Below, piece by piece: positions 51,020-62,187 of a stretch of 64,000 nt of DNA. Origin of the DNA: Cantharellus purpuraceus (taxonomy: Eukaryota > Basidiomycota > Agaricomycetes > Cantharellales > Hydnaceae). Position 1 is the first letter of the stretch. Every line of letters begins with the position of its first letter. The notes under the pieces were generated by a model. That model searched no databases. It was not told the DNA's origin and was given only the letters and a program-made list of their open reading frames with translations. The translations under genes and the position numbers were made by a program. Location of the stretch: positions 124,001-188,000 of the forward strand of contig JALBUN010000014.1 of NCBI GenBank assembly GCA_025174535.1. Reading direction: 5' to 3'.

Positions 51020-51336
51020 TGTTAGAATCTGTACAGACAGATCTCAGTCAGTATGTAGAGAATATGACTATATTCCAAGTACCTGTACAGACAGATCTGT
51101 ACGACGTAGTACATGAGTGGACCGACAGTAAATAAATAAGACTTAATTCCTTACCTCAGTCAGTATGTAGAGAATACGACTGAGGGGAAGGAATGACTGG
51201 TGGCCACTATATATATGGTCACCAGTGTGGAGTGTGGAACAGCGGAATAGTAGTGATGAGACAAGTGGAACATGGCATGCTTAACCACAATCATGTTGAC
51301 GCATTGTGGTATGTGTATACGTTCCACATTCCAATA
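51020..51336 (-). mobile_element. Copia-1 5' LTR (317 bp)
   Basis: TATTGGAA...TTCTAACA in element sense; flank 51337-51341 TCAAC is the complement of the GTTGA after the 3' LTR. E1 51179-51155, 58-nt intron 51154-51097, X 51096-51083, linker 51082-51068, second intron-less copy 51067-51029, then the same final 9 nt as in the 3' LTR. The 54-bp difference from the 3' LTR is exactly linker plus second copy. Confidence 0.95.
51154..51185 (-). promoter_or_regulatory. Leader stem-loop of the copia-1 5' LTR
   Basis: CCTCAGTC/GACTGAGG with GTAT/ATAC, about 30 bp after the TATA-like box near 51208-51216. Confidence 0.7.
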
Positions 51337-51977
51337 TCAACCAAGAAGTTAGGGATGGCATTCCCTGCTGGAACTCCTACAAAGACTTCCAGGATCCCCC
51401 CATCTCCCACCGCATCACCTATGAACATGAATTAGATCGCTTTTGTGCGTCTTCTTCCCCCCCCTCAATCTGGTTTGCCACCCACGACGATGCTCCCGGA
51501 ACTTCCCTTTGTGTCAAAATTTCTGATCGTTATGGCCGAGAGGTCCATGCCTTCATGGAACGCAATGAATGGGCTCCCAAGCTTCTTGGTTACCGTTCTG
51601 TTCCTGACCACTGGCACTTGGTCTTCATGGAAGATCTGTCCTCTCAAGGCTTTGAATCCCTCAACCCAACCCTCAACCAGAAAAATACCAGAGATACATG
51701 GGATGCATTCATCAAGAAACTTACGGAAGCCATCACCACCATGCATGGTGAAGGCTTTGTGCATGGTGACCTACGTGACGCCAATATTATGGTCCAGCCA
51801 GATCTTACCAAATTCAAGATCGTGGATTATGATTGGGCCGGTCGCATCAACAAGGCCCGCTACCCAAGGTCCCTCAACTGTGCGCCTGAACTACACCGGC
51901 ATCCAGATGCCCGGGATTGTAGGCTTATCCTGAAAGAACACGACTTGCACTTGATACAGTACCTTGCCACCTGGTGA
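51337..51977 (+). pseudogene. Nuclease-kinase (Crinkler-like) gene, 3' half: kinase-like domain
   Basis: Open frame from the copia-1 LTR to a stop at 51975-51977. It reads RITYEHELDRFCASSSPPSI, LCVKISDRYGREVHAFM (Lys of the ATP site), WAPKLLGYRSVPDHWHLVFM, catalytic-loop MHGEGFVHGDLRDANIMV and metal-site FKIVDYDWAGRINKARYP, the HGDLRxxN and DxDWAG pattern of fungal kinase-like domains. A glycine-rich loop is not evident. It lacks its own start because the 5' half is at 33890-35217. HNH-derived sequence begins about 20 bp after the stop, so the original C-terminus may be altered. Kinase activity is inferred. Confidence 0.75.
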
Positions 51978-51989
51978 AATCTTTTCAGA

Positions 51990-54438
51990 TCCAGAATGAG
52001 AATTAGATATGGCCCTTCTTTGCACTCGACTCGTGCCAGAAATTATACAGAGCAGATTGAGGCAGGATCAAGGCGATCTAATCCAGCGCTCGGTGTTTCA
52101 CACCTGTATACAGCTTTGCATTCCGACGCGAATTTGTAGTACACCTACCTAAGTAGACTTGAAGGGCCCCTTGCTCGTCCTAGCATTAGAATATTAGTCA
52201 CAGGCGCAAACACGGCATGGATGCGTGATGTAAAAAGCTCGAATAAACATAACGACTTTCTCAAATTCTCACATCCGAAGATTATTTATTGTAGATCCTA
52301 TCTGTTATCAATAAACCAACTCCACTCAACAGTCCACCTAACACCCCGACGGCTTCCAAGCGGCACACGTGCCCTTATAAGACAAAACGCTCAAATTTGG
52401 AAATAGGATCAGTGCCAGTAATTAGGGACAGATGGGAAATGACCGTGGAGCGTCGCAACCACAAGTGTAATTGAATACAAGATGTGTTCACTAATTTTGC
52501 AGTCGTGCAAGCGTATACGAGACGTGTCCGTGTCTGTTGCAGTCGTGCAAGGCGTATACGAGAGGTGTTCATGTCTCTTACAGTTGTGCAAGGAATAAAA
52601 TTGACAACGGACGGTGACGGTGATGTACGCTTGAAACTCGTGGATGATGTTGGGACGAGTAGTAAGGTCAACCCCAGCAACTATTAGTACGACTGCCGGA
52701 TACAACTGAGCGCAAGCAGGGCACAGTGGTGTAGATGAGAGGGAGAAAGTACCAGGACGAGTATGCTTGATTGCACCTTCGTCTTGTTAAGGATTTACAA
52801 CTGAGAGCAAGACTTCAGTTCACCTAACCAGAACTACTTGGTGGTAGGAGGAGTGGGTGAACGTGGCGGAAGAACGAGGAGCGAAAGGATTCACAACTGA
52901 GCGCGAGATTTCAGTTCACCTAACAACCAGAACTATTTGATGGTGGGAGTGGGTGAACGTGGTGGAAGAACGAGTGTAAGGATTCACAACTGAGCGCGAG
53001 GCTTCAAGTCACCTCACAACGGAACTACTTGATGGTGGGAGTAGACGAACGTGGGAGCAAGGAGTAACAGTCAAGTCTGAGTTTGTCGGACAAGCGCTCT
53101 TCGTTTTGCCGCCGTCTCCCTCCCACCTTCAAGTAGGTCTGGTCCTTGGGTGAACTGAAGCCTCGCGGTTTTAAATCCTCAAGGCCTTACACTCTTTGTT
53201 TTTGCCGCCGGCTTTCGATTTCAATTCCACCCTCTATGCAGACTCGCGGATTGGACCCAGGCGAACTGATGCCTCGCGCTCAGTTGTAAAATCCTTAAGG
53301 CCTTATCCTCTTTGTTTTTACCGCCGGCTTTCGATTTCCAACTCCACCGTCTATGCAGACTCGCGGATTGGACTCAGGTGAACCGAAGCCTCGCGCTCAG
53401 TTGTGAATCCTTACACTCGTTCTTCCACCACGTTCACCCACTCCCACCATCAAATAGTTCTGGTTGTTAGGTGAACTGAAATCTCGCGCTCAGTTGTGAA
53501 TCCTTTCGCTCCTCGTTCTTCCGCCACGTTCACCCACTCCTCCTACCACCAAGTAGTTCTGGTTAGGTGAACTGAAGTCTTGCTCTCAGTTGTAAATCCT
53601 TAACAAGACGAAGGTGCAATCAAGCATACTCGTCCTGGTACTTTCTCCCTCTCATCTACACCACTGTGCCCTGCTTGCGCTCAGTTGTATCCGGCAGTCG
53701 TACTAATAGTTGCTGGGGTTGACCTTACTACTCGTCCCAACATCATCCACGAGTTTCAAGCGTACATCACCGTCACCGTCCGTTGTCAATTTTATTCCTT
53801 GCACAACTGTAAGAGACATGAGCACGTCTCGTATACGCATGCACGACTGCAAAATTAGTGAACACATCTTGTATTCAATCATCAGGCACTTGTGACTGCG
53901 ATGCTTCACGGTCATTTCCCATCTGTCCATAATTACTGGCACTGGTCCTATTCCCAAATTTGAGCGTTTTGTCTTATAAGGGCACGTGTGCCGCTTGGAA
54001 GCCGTCGGGGTGTTAGGTGGACTGTTGAGTGGAGTTGGATTATTGATGACGGATAGGATCTGCAATAGATAATCTTCGGATTTGAGAATTTGAGAAGTCG
54101 TTATGTTTACTCGAGCTTTGTAAATCACGCATCCATGCCGTGTTTGCGCCTGTGACCAATATTCTAATGCAAGCGAATTTATGAGAAAGGTCATGATCAG
54201 TAGTTTTCTCCAAGCTTTTCCGCACACAAGTATACATCTCAGTGTTTGGGCCTGTGACCAGTATTCTAATGCAAGGACGAGCAAGGGGCCCTTCAAGTAC
54301 ACAAGTGCATAACCAATGCGGGTCGGAATGCAGAGCTGAGTACAGGTTTGAAACACCGAGCGCTGGATTAGGCCGCCTTGATCCTGCCTCAATATGCTTT
54401 GTATAACTTCTGACACGAGTCGATTGCAAAGAAGGGCC
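51990..54438. repeat. Large imperfect palindrome
   Basis: About 51995-53060 matches the reverse complement of about 53400-54445 with scattered differences and small indels (a ~80-bp segment near 54220-54270 is extra in the right arm). Both arms end at the HNH start region; the left one has ATA in place of the ATG. The arms include reverse (52.79-53.02 kb) and forward (53.39-53.60 kb) ~92-bp repeats; the centre (53.14-53.40 kb) has two more forward copies. The minus-strand ORF 53703-54440 is not convincing. Confidence 0.75.
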
Positions 54439-55815
54439 ATGTCTAACTCCCATTCCGGATCCGAAGATAATATTCCCTCAGACCATGTTCGCCTCGTGCT
54501 TTACCCGCCGTTCTACCTCGAAATCCCTTTAAAAGTCATCTCTTCTTTGTGTTTGAAACCTCGGAAATACCTTGCCTACCTTGGCTGGTGCGTCCTTGGT
54601 GCTGAGGGCTCGTTGACGGAGGGTGACAGTATTACACCGTTAGGCCTCGACGGCGATCTGGATGACGGAGGCTTGTACTACTATGACACACCCGCGGGTA
54701 CTGGTGAGTTTTTATATGAACCATCGTTGTGAAAACAAGATGCTGAGCGTGTGCTTTCCGTCGAGAAAAGGCCTTGGCCAGGCAATTGACCTAGAAGTAA
54801 TTAAGCAACGGTCAACCGTGCCTTCGGGAAGCACGGCCACTCGCAATCATTTCCGCAACAACCTGCTCGAACGCGATACGTGCTGTGTATTCACAGGATT
54901 ACCCCCAATTTCAGGAAGTGGGATGCATATCATTCCCTGTAGCAGGGGCTCTGAGGTATGCCCAACAGTATCATTGCGTTGGAATGATATCTGATCACCT
55001 GCCCTTCCTTTGTCCACCTCAGTGGTTTCAGCTGATCATCCAGAATCGTCCAAACTATGAGGAAGAAGTGGGAGATATGACCGACATTAATGATATTCGC
55101 AATGGTGTCTTTGCAAATAATTTAATACATCCCCGGTTTGATGTACGCCACGTTGTTATACTCAAGGTTCGTGCCTTTGGACCAAATTTGATTGTCTCTC
55201 TAACCCCGTCACTTCTCAGACTCCAAATCACTTTCTTGCTGCTACTGACATTGCCCGAACCAACCGACGCTTTGAGCTGGCTGAAGAGGTCACCTACCCA
55301 AGTAACATGCGTTACACTCTGCAGTGGCTTGTAAAACCAACACCGAATGAAGCCGATATCTTTCAAACAATATTGACGCTGCTTTCAAGAGACCTGCCCC
55401 AGAATTAACGCCATCGGACCTGTTGCTGCACTACAATTATGGTGCCGCCGCTGTCAAGTGTTGGGGACATGGGAAAGAGGTCCTTAACAAGCGCCCCAAC
55501 ATTCCTCGCCCAACTGTGCCTACTCCAGCTCCCGTGGGACCTACGGGGGCGGTGAATGATAGGGCATCCACAATCCAAAACTGTGATGCGGCGAGGCATG
55601 CGAGGGCAGGTGGTGCTGGGAGTGTCGCAGCCGGAGACCAGCCCGGGGAGATTATGGACTCGAAGGATGACCATGCACAATGGGATGAGGATGATGTAAT
55701 GCTCTTCTTCTGGGGAAATTCTCCAGCCGCAGTGGAACGCCATCGCAAGAAAGAGCAGGAACGCAGTGACTATATGGAGCAGTGGCGACAAGGCGTGTCT
55801 TTGACTTCAAGCTGA
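54439..55815 (+). pseudogene. HNH endonuclease-like protein, copy B
   Basis: Same gene as copy A: exon 1 from 54439 (MSNSHSGSEDNIPSD), second exon ending 54955 (RNNLLERDTCCVFTG, GMHIIPCSRG), third 55023-55166 (DINDIRNGVFANN, IHPRFDVRHV) and last from 55220. The HNH residues are kept, but a 1-nt shift near 55365 breaks the last exon between NEADIFQ and DAAFKRP, giving early termination at 55405-55407. The tail resumes in frame from 55423 (HYNYGAAAVKCWGHGK) to 55815. Copy A's exon 3 is also 144 nt. The 3' flank and the convergent gene D tail match copy A. Confidence 0.75.
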
Positions 55816-56039
55816 TCGGTTGACCGTCTGGATCAGGAAAACCAGCGGGGCCTTGCTTGAGTCGGCGGTGCTTGCAAGACAGCGTATAGTCTTGGTTGCC
55901 ATACATAGCGTTAGTAGTGAATACAATATGTGTTCAGGAATTTTCCAGTTGTGCAAGCGTATACGAGACGTGTTCATATCTCTTGTATAAGATATGTGTG
56001 GGTTTTTTGTAGTGGTGTAAGGCATGTATAAGAAGATAT

Positions 56040-56374
56040 GGTTAAGTTGTATGTTGTAATCTAATCGGGCTCACAAACTTGTCCGTGGGTTTCAACAATT
56101 TGTTAATATAGCATTTTCCCTGAAAGTTCCATGTACATCTTTTCTGCCTAAGAGTCGCCCGGTGGCCCACCTTGGAGCAGCCTCTGCAACTCTTGAAGAA
56201 GAGTCGAATTATCTATGCCTTCGGAACTACTGCCGCTGCTAGCAGATGTTCGGAAGGCATAGTTAACGTCTCGTTCCTGACTGATATTCGAAGGGCCTGA
56301 GGAAGATTGGCCAGGCTCGGAGCAGACAGTGGCCAATTCTAAGATCTTGTGCACTGCTTGACGGACGGTGGCTG
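56040..56374 (-). pseudogene. Gene D fragment, copy D3
   Basis: The C-terminal ~75 codons (TVRQAVHKILELATV, NSTLLQELQRLL, GGPPGDS) and 3' flank of gene D. It faces HNH copy B tail to tail, 332 bp apart, as D1 faces copy A. Homology ends at about 56374, where lectin-like sequence starts on the other strand. Confidence 0.8.
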
Positions 56375-56998
56375 TCTTTGCCGTCGATCATCATGATAAT
56401 GCACTCTATCGTCACCGTTGGAGTGCGGAGTCGCAGCATTGGGTTAGGCGGAGAAAATACCAGGTCATTGGGCGGGGTCGCAGCAATGGGGTCGCGCAGA
56501 GAAATTACCAGGTCATTGGGCGGATTCTCCGAAGGCAATTTCGGACCAACCTGGGCACATAGACGTTTTTGGACTTGATCCTGATCGTAATATAATTCTC
56601 CTTCAGTATGTTATTCATTTAGCTGGAGGGGAACAGCACTGATCGTTTTCTAAACTGCAGAGAACGGTAGACATTTGGGCCTTGAGACTATTTACGGCAA
56701 GTTCCATGGTATACATGCTATATCCCTGCAACCCGAAAGGCTCTATCTCTTTGCACTGGACGCTTCCAATGTCCTGAAACAAAGAGAATGGAAGGACGGG
56801 GCCTGGCAGGGCCGGGAGAGATTGGACAGAGTACTTGTGCAGCCGCTGACCCCGGTCAGCCATTCCCCTGGTGCACTGACGGTATTAGGCCTTGGAAAGG
56901 GCATTGTCCTGTATTTCAACGTTGGAAACATCGGAAATGGGCAGTGGTCAGGGTGGAGGTCCTTGGGCGAAAGATGCATCAGTCGAGTGGGGTAGGAT
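56375..56998 (+). pseudogene. PLL-like beta-propeller lectin remnant, copy 2
   Basis: A first blade AVFAVDHHDNALYRHRWSAE near 56370-56430 is followed by a short duplicated stretch (QVIGRGRSNGVAQRNYQVIG) and a stop. A second open piece, 56675-56995, reads LETIYGKFHGIHAISLQ, LYLFALDASNVLKQREWKDG, TPVSHSPGALTVLG and NGQWSGWRSLGERCIS. The repeated FxxDxxNxLxxxxW / WSGW pattern is typical of PLL-like (DUF346) propeller lectins. About two and a half blades of the usual seven remain, without a start. Copy 1 is at 10.05 kb. Confidence 0.5.
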
Positions 56999-56999
56999 A

Positions 57000-57310
57000 A
57001 GTGATTTACCCCCTGCAGTTGTTTTTCATGAGTAGTTCTTGTGTGACTAGCTTTTTTGATATTAGTTACGTATTTGCAAGTCTGTACAGATAGAACTGTA
57101 CAACGTAGTACATGAGTAGTTGTAAAGATAGAAACGTAACCAACTCCCCGACCTGGGTCGGTATAAAGTGAATATTACTTGTGTGAAGATAGACACACCT
57201 TCATATGTTCGCTGTTGTGGACGTGGACAGTAGGAAATGTCGTGGCATGAGTAGAGAAATGCAGCAGCTCATACCTCACATGTGCTTGTCGTTCAGACTC
57301 CGACAAACTC
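57000..57310. repeat. Terminus-type repeat
   Basis: Duplicate of 10380-10710; includes the GCGGCACATACCTCAC-like segment (here degenerate) and TTCAGACTCCGACAAACTC. Confidence 0.65.
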
Positions 57311-57344
57311 AGATTTTACTGTTACTCCTTGCTTCTATGTTCAC

Positions 57345-58190
57345 CCACTCCCACCATCAAGTGGTTCTGGTCGATAGGTGAACTGAAGCCTCGCGCTCAG
57401 TTGCGAATCCTTAGACTCGTCGTTCTTCCGCTACGTCCACCCACTCCCACCATCAAGTAGTGCTCATTTTAAGGTGAACTGAAGTCTCGCGCTCAGTTAT
57501 GAGTCCTTAGACTCCTCGTTTTTCCGCCACGTTCACTCACTCCCACCATCGGGTCGTTCTGGATGTTAGGTTCAATGAACCCTCGCGCTCAGTTGTGAAT
57601 CCTTAGACTCCTCGTTCTTCCGCCACGTTCACCCACTCCCACCATCAAGTACTTCTGGTGAACTGAAGTCTCGCGCTCAGTTGTGAATCCTCAGGCTCTT
57701 CGTTCTTCTGCCCACTCCCACCATCAAGTATTCTGGTTAGGTGAAACTGAAGTTTCGCGCTCAGTTGTAACTCCTTACACTCGTTCTTCCACCACGTTCA
57801 TCACTCCCATCATCAAGTAGTTCTGGTTGTTAGGTGAACTGAAGTCTCGTGCTCAGTTGTGAATCCTTAGACTCCTTGTTTTCCGCCACGTTCACCCACT
57901 ACCCACATCAAGTCGTTCTGGATATTAGGTTCAATGAAGCCTCGCGCTCAGTTGTGAATCCTTAGACTCGTTTTTCCGCCACGTTCACCCACTCCCACCG
58001 TCAAGTAGTTCTGGTTGTTAGGTGAACTGAAGTCTCGCGCTCAGTTGTGAATCCTTAGACTCCTCGTTCTTCCGCCACGTTCACCCACTCCCACCAAGTG
58101 GTTCTGGTTGTTAGGTGCTGAAGTCTCGCGCTCATTGTTAATCCTTAGACTCCTCGTTTTCCCGCCACGTTTACCCACTCTCATCTTCAA
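57345..58190 (+). repeat. Tandem array of the ~92-bp repeat, nine units
   Basis: Nine forward cores at about 57380, 57476, 57575, 57658, 57738, 57835, 57931, 58023 and 58112; spacing 80-99 bp. Each unit has the core AACTGAAGTCTCGCGCTCAG, then GTGAATCCTTAGACTC, CGTTCTTCCGCCACGTTCA and CCCACTCCCACCATCAAGTA. Largest array in the window. Confidence 0.9.
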
Positions 58191-58254
58191 GTAGCCTAGT
58201 GGTTGCTGGGGTGGACATTACTACTCGTCTCAGCATCCAGAATACGTCTTACGA

Positions 58255-58470
58255 GAGATGTCTGTCCCCTGAATGTTTTCAGGGACATTCCTTTCTTCCC
58301 GAACATTTCCTGGATCGGTTTCAATTCTACACTGCGTCATGAGTCGTCCGATTGGGTATGGAAGTGTGATAAGCGTCCGGACCCAGTAGCAGACTCGGAA
58401 ACGAAAAGATCATTGGTCACACGCTCAAGTACATTGAAGACACGAAAAGATTCATACATTATAGCGACCT
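58255..58470 (+). pseudogene. Gene D fragment, copy D5 (N-terminal part)
   Basis: Matches the compact part of gene D: ISWIGFNSTLRHESSDWVWK, CDKRPDPVAD, preceded by CPLNVFRD in another frame. The part after PVAD differs. Shows that gene D duplicates are not only 5'-truncated. Confidence 0.75.
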
Positions 58471-59125
58471 AACGAAAAAAGACGCGGAATAGCCTAAGCT
58501 CCTCCTCATTTCCTAATACAATTGTAACGCTAACATTGCACCCATCTCTAGCAGTTTCCTGCACAGATATCCTCAACCTCCGGCTCTCGTTTTATGCTGG
58601 TCTCATAAAGGGAACAACCCCGCCCTACGCCTCCCACTTCAGTCGATCTGTACAGAAAACCCAACACGACAAGGCCGGTCACCCCATAACATGCCCGCTC
58701 CCCTACAACCCTTTCCTTATAATCCCACACCCCCACTATAATCTAGACACTAGACGCATGAGCTCCCTGCATCGGTGATACGGGGAGTTTTGACTGCACC
58801 TGGAGGACCAGGTGCGGGATCCCTACGCAGCAAGAGGAAAGATAACCCAGGGTGTAGACAACCCTATAAGTGCGATAGGTTTAGAACCGCGTCACCAGCC
58901 ATTAAGTTGGCCAAATGCACAGCTCATGCTTTCAATTCATCACATTTAGTATCACACCATAAGCACATCCTACTCTACATTCCATACTAGATCTCTAGTT
59001 AGGGGCCCGGCGTAGAAATAATCTTTAATAGCAGTAACGGTGCACCGTAAGCGCGCAAGCGCTTCGAGCACCTTAATTGAACGTTCATTCACTCACTCCC
59101 ACTCACCTGGTAGTAGAGGACCCCA
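58471..59125. other. No gene recognised
   Basis: Short frames on both strands without recognisable motifs; no match to other blocks was noticed. Confidence 0.35.
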
Positions 59126-59366
59126 TTTTGGATGTGCAGCACGCGCAGGCTTAAGCCGCCGCCAGTGACGTAAAATGCAAGCTGCAGACAGAGGTCGTGA
59201 TACCCAGGCTCATGGTAATACTCCACAATCTTTTGCTTCCCTACTGTGCCTTCATTCAGATCACTCAACTACATTAAAGGAGTTAGCTCATCTGGTAAGC
59301 TGTGATTGTGATTATGATAATGACGACGTCGATACGCTTCTCAATGCTGTGCTACGCTTACTATGA
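59126..59366 (+). pseudogene. Gene D fragment, copy D6 (middle), with foreign tail
   Basis: Begins RAARAGLSRRQ, TGA, RKMQAADRGRD, matching gene D near residue 447, and then continues into unrelated open sequence (FASLLCLHSDHSTTLKELAH, DYDNDDVDTLLNAVLRLL). A scrap joined to unknown sequence. Confidence 0.55.
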
Positions 59367-59802
59367 CATGAACCCAAATAACATCTCGATTGCCAATCCC
59401 TGCTTCTTTGTATACTCTGCTGATGCAGCAGCACCACCGGTGACAACTTAATGTAAATACATCCATCGCGAAGTATCTCAGTTGGCGTGCTGAACAATAT
59501 TGAACTCTCCCCTCAAGCGTGGTGTGAAACTTCGTCGGCGAAATCTCACGTGTAGTGCCTTCTTCCCGTGAGTTACGTGTATATCAATCACCTGCTTGCT
59601 CTCGGGCCCATGCATGGCGATATGCATGGGAAATGTCACAGCTCAAAGTCGCAACTGGCACCTCTAATGTGCAGGACAGAGTCCGCGTCTTGGGCAGAGA
59701 CATCATTATTATGCTGCCGAAGGTAACGCCGCAGTTAGATCTACGCTAGCCACACATTATATTCAAAATAATTTGGCCTTGACGTCTCCCTTATACATGA
59801 AC
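59367..59802. other. LCB1 3' side, no gene recognised
   Basis: Sequence downstream of LCB1. A plus-strand frame 59555-59749 is open (GRDIIIMLPKVTPQLDLR) but has no recognised family. Confidence 0.35.
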
Positions 59803-61753
59803 CTATGAAGCCAGCTTCTTGCGCTTTGCAAGCATTTTGGTCAACGCATTCTTCACTACTTGCAAAGCCTCTTCTGTGTCCTTGCTCAATGCCGCAGTGA
59901 TGGCCAACTTGATCGTAGGACGCGGTTCAACAACCTCTTGTCTCTGCAAACGCTTTGCACGTGTGATCAACACTCCCCGGTTCAGTGCCTCATCCACAAC
60001 CTCCTGCAACAACCGCTCTTCAGCCTCCACATCAAACTGGAGGGGATATGCGGAAAGGATGGATTGCGGATTGGACGTCTTCATTTGGGGTACCGTTGGA
60101 TCGATGTTGAGTGAGCGCTGAGCGATTGCCGAGGGCCGTTGATTAACACTGACATATTGGGAAGTTGTTGAGATGGACGCGCGAGGTTCAGCGGGCGAAG
60201 GGAGTTGGATGTGGATAATAGGTGCAGCTGGGTGTGATGGTATGTGAATGTCATCCATTTTGTCTAAGATGGTCCGAGCAAGCCTGACGTTCTCGTGTAA
60301 TATACTGAGTGTTGAGGGGTTGTCGGTAAGGATTTGGATTCCTTCTGAAGCAATGACGGCAAGGAGTGCTGGCATAGAGGCGGAAAATATGAAAGCAGTA
60401 CCGTTGGTGCGCTATACAGATATGAGACCCAGAATGGTGTGACAGTAGAGGACGCCATCGCACCTGATGGTTGACAACATGTTTTGTTCCAGCACAAAAT
60501 CCGCCCATAGCGCAGAGGCCAGTTGCAAGGGAACCCACAAGCAGATCGACTTCGGTAGCCTAAAAGAAATTAAGCAGATATCCTTGCGACTATGGTCAAA
60601 CAACGTACTGGCACGTGGTACAGCTCCGTGAGGCCACGGCCTGTCCGGCAAACTGTGCCAAAGGAAAGGCTTTCATCTACGCATGAACGAAATCTGTACC
60701 TGTTCTTGAGAGCAATCTGGGAAGAGGGGTAGATGTGAGAGAAGGAAACAGTGGAGCGACGAGTAAACATACGATCATTGGTAAATCGATCATCGCACCA
60801 TCGTTCTCGAAAATGCCTTCCGTCACGATGAATCTCCTTGTCAGAGGAAGTCCCTTCTTGATTCGTTCCTTCTCGACACCTTGCAGGACTTCCTCCAGGC
60901 TGTTCAAGTCGCTGTGATCGTACCATCGTACTGTCGACTGGGACACCTGAATGCCCTTGTGTACTGCAAAACTGACACCACGGTCAGCCACAATTATATC
61001 TCCACGTTTGCAGAAAGCAGGGATGACAGAGGATATTGTTGAGAGTGCTTGGGAGTATATGATAGCCAACTCGGTCCCAAGGAACGATGCAATATCCCGT
61101 TCGAGCGTCATGTGAACGTCTTGTGAATGGTTAGATCAATGTGGGAAGAGAACACAAGATGTACCCATGGTCCCATAAAACCCAGGCGGTCCACAACTAC
61201 CGAGGCCATAGTTGCAGTGTCTCGATGGCGCGAGCTGTGACACGTTCATTACCTGCGAGCCCAGTGAAATTGTGACTGGCAAGATTTAAAGCCGTCTTCC
61301 CAGTGTTTACGAGTTTAGGCTTGGGGCCCACGGCGCCTTGAACAATTGGTAAATTGCTGAACTCAGGCTCTTCATAAACGTCTAGCGGAGGAACGAGAGG
61401 CTCTGGTGCCCACTCATCCACAAGACCGTCTATTTCCTGCGACAGTTGGGCCATGGCATTAACAATGAAAGGTAGGAATGGCTTACCTTCTCGCTAAGCT
61501 TGACGAAGTTCTTTCCCGACCCTTCGGCACGTGTTCGCGATTAGGGCAGAGTCGTGACTGCGAAAAGAAATAGCAGAATTTCAAATACGGTGCGTCCAGG
61601 ATCGTTACGGTGTGAGGACCTGATGTATCGCGTGATAACGGCTGAGCCTGGGATGTGATTCCATGTAGACAAAATTATTGAGTATGAAGACTGCAAGAAT
61701 GGTTCTAGGTTGCTATTGGAGGCAAGGGTGCCAGTGCTGTCGAGTATCGACAT
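59803..61753 (-). pseudogene. LCB1: Serine palmitoyltransferase subunit LCB1, near full length
   Basis: Lcb1/SPTLC1 is the non-catalytic partner in the first step of sphingolipid synthesis (serine plus palmitoyl-CoA) at the ER. Exons cover [143 protein letters not shown] and FIFSASMPALLAVIA, ending AKRKKLAS at 59803; introns are 45-60 nt. Compared with the 14.8-kb copy it has an in-frame TAA at 61543-61541 (CAA there) and a 2-nt loss near 61213 before [11 protein letters not shown]. These make it a pseudogene unless they are sequence errors. Divergent from HNH copy C across 92-bp repeats. Confidence 0.8.
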
Positions 61754-61799
61754 AGCCACTGCCGGATAGCACAGCGAGAACCACCGTCTGGGTTGGCTT

Positions 61800-61877
61800 G
61801 CTGTAAGGAGTGTAAGGATTTCCAACTGAGCGCGAGACTTCAGTTCACCTAACAACCAGAACTTGATGGTGGGAGTG
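61800..61877 (-). repeat. Reverse ~92-bp repeat, left part
   Basis: Core near 61826; cut at GGGAGTG by LTR L4 and resumed at 62188. Confidence 0.75.
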
Positions 61878-62187
61878 TTTTGGATACTGAATAATAAAGC
61901 TCAGTCCGTATATTATGGATACGGCTTGTTTAATCTACCTGAATAATAAAGCTATACAAGATGGATATAAGCAATGGGTAAAGATAATAAGTGTCAATGT
62001 TTCTCACCTCAGTCCGTATATTATGGATACGGCTGAGGGTGAGGAAACCATTACAGAAGTATTATATACGTCTGTAAAAGAAAATAGGGAACGGAGTTCC
62101 GACGGGTATCCGATTCCGTGGTGTGTCATTAATGCGGACATACTCAGCACATGTGCTAATACTGCACATATATTCTATATTCCAACA
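61878..62187 (-). mobile_element. Solo copia-type LTR L4 (310 bp)
   Basis: TGTTGGAA...TATCCAAAA in minus sense with target duplication GAGTG (61873-61877 and 62188-62192). TATA-like box near 62062-62068. E1 62032-62008, 56-nt intron 62007-61952, X 61951-61939, linker 61938-61925, intron-less second copy 61924-61887 (identical to E1 and X), final 9 nt. Confidence 0.85.
62007..62038 (-). promoter_or_regulatory. Leader stem-loop of LTR L4
   Basis: CCTCAG...CTGAGG outer pairing and CCGTAT/ATACGG inner pairing, downstream of the TATA-like box. Confidence 0.7.

Noticed and set aside
53703..54440. 245-codon minus-strand ORF in the palindrome
   Set aside because: It includes internal duplicated scraps (LALEYWSQAQT twice) and repeat sequence, and the other arm does not keep it open.
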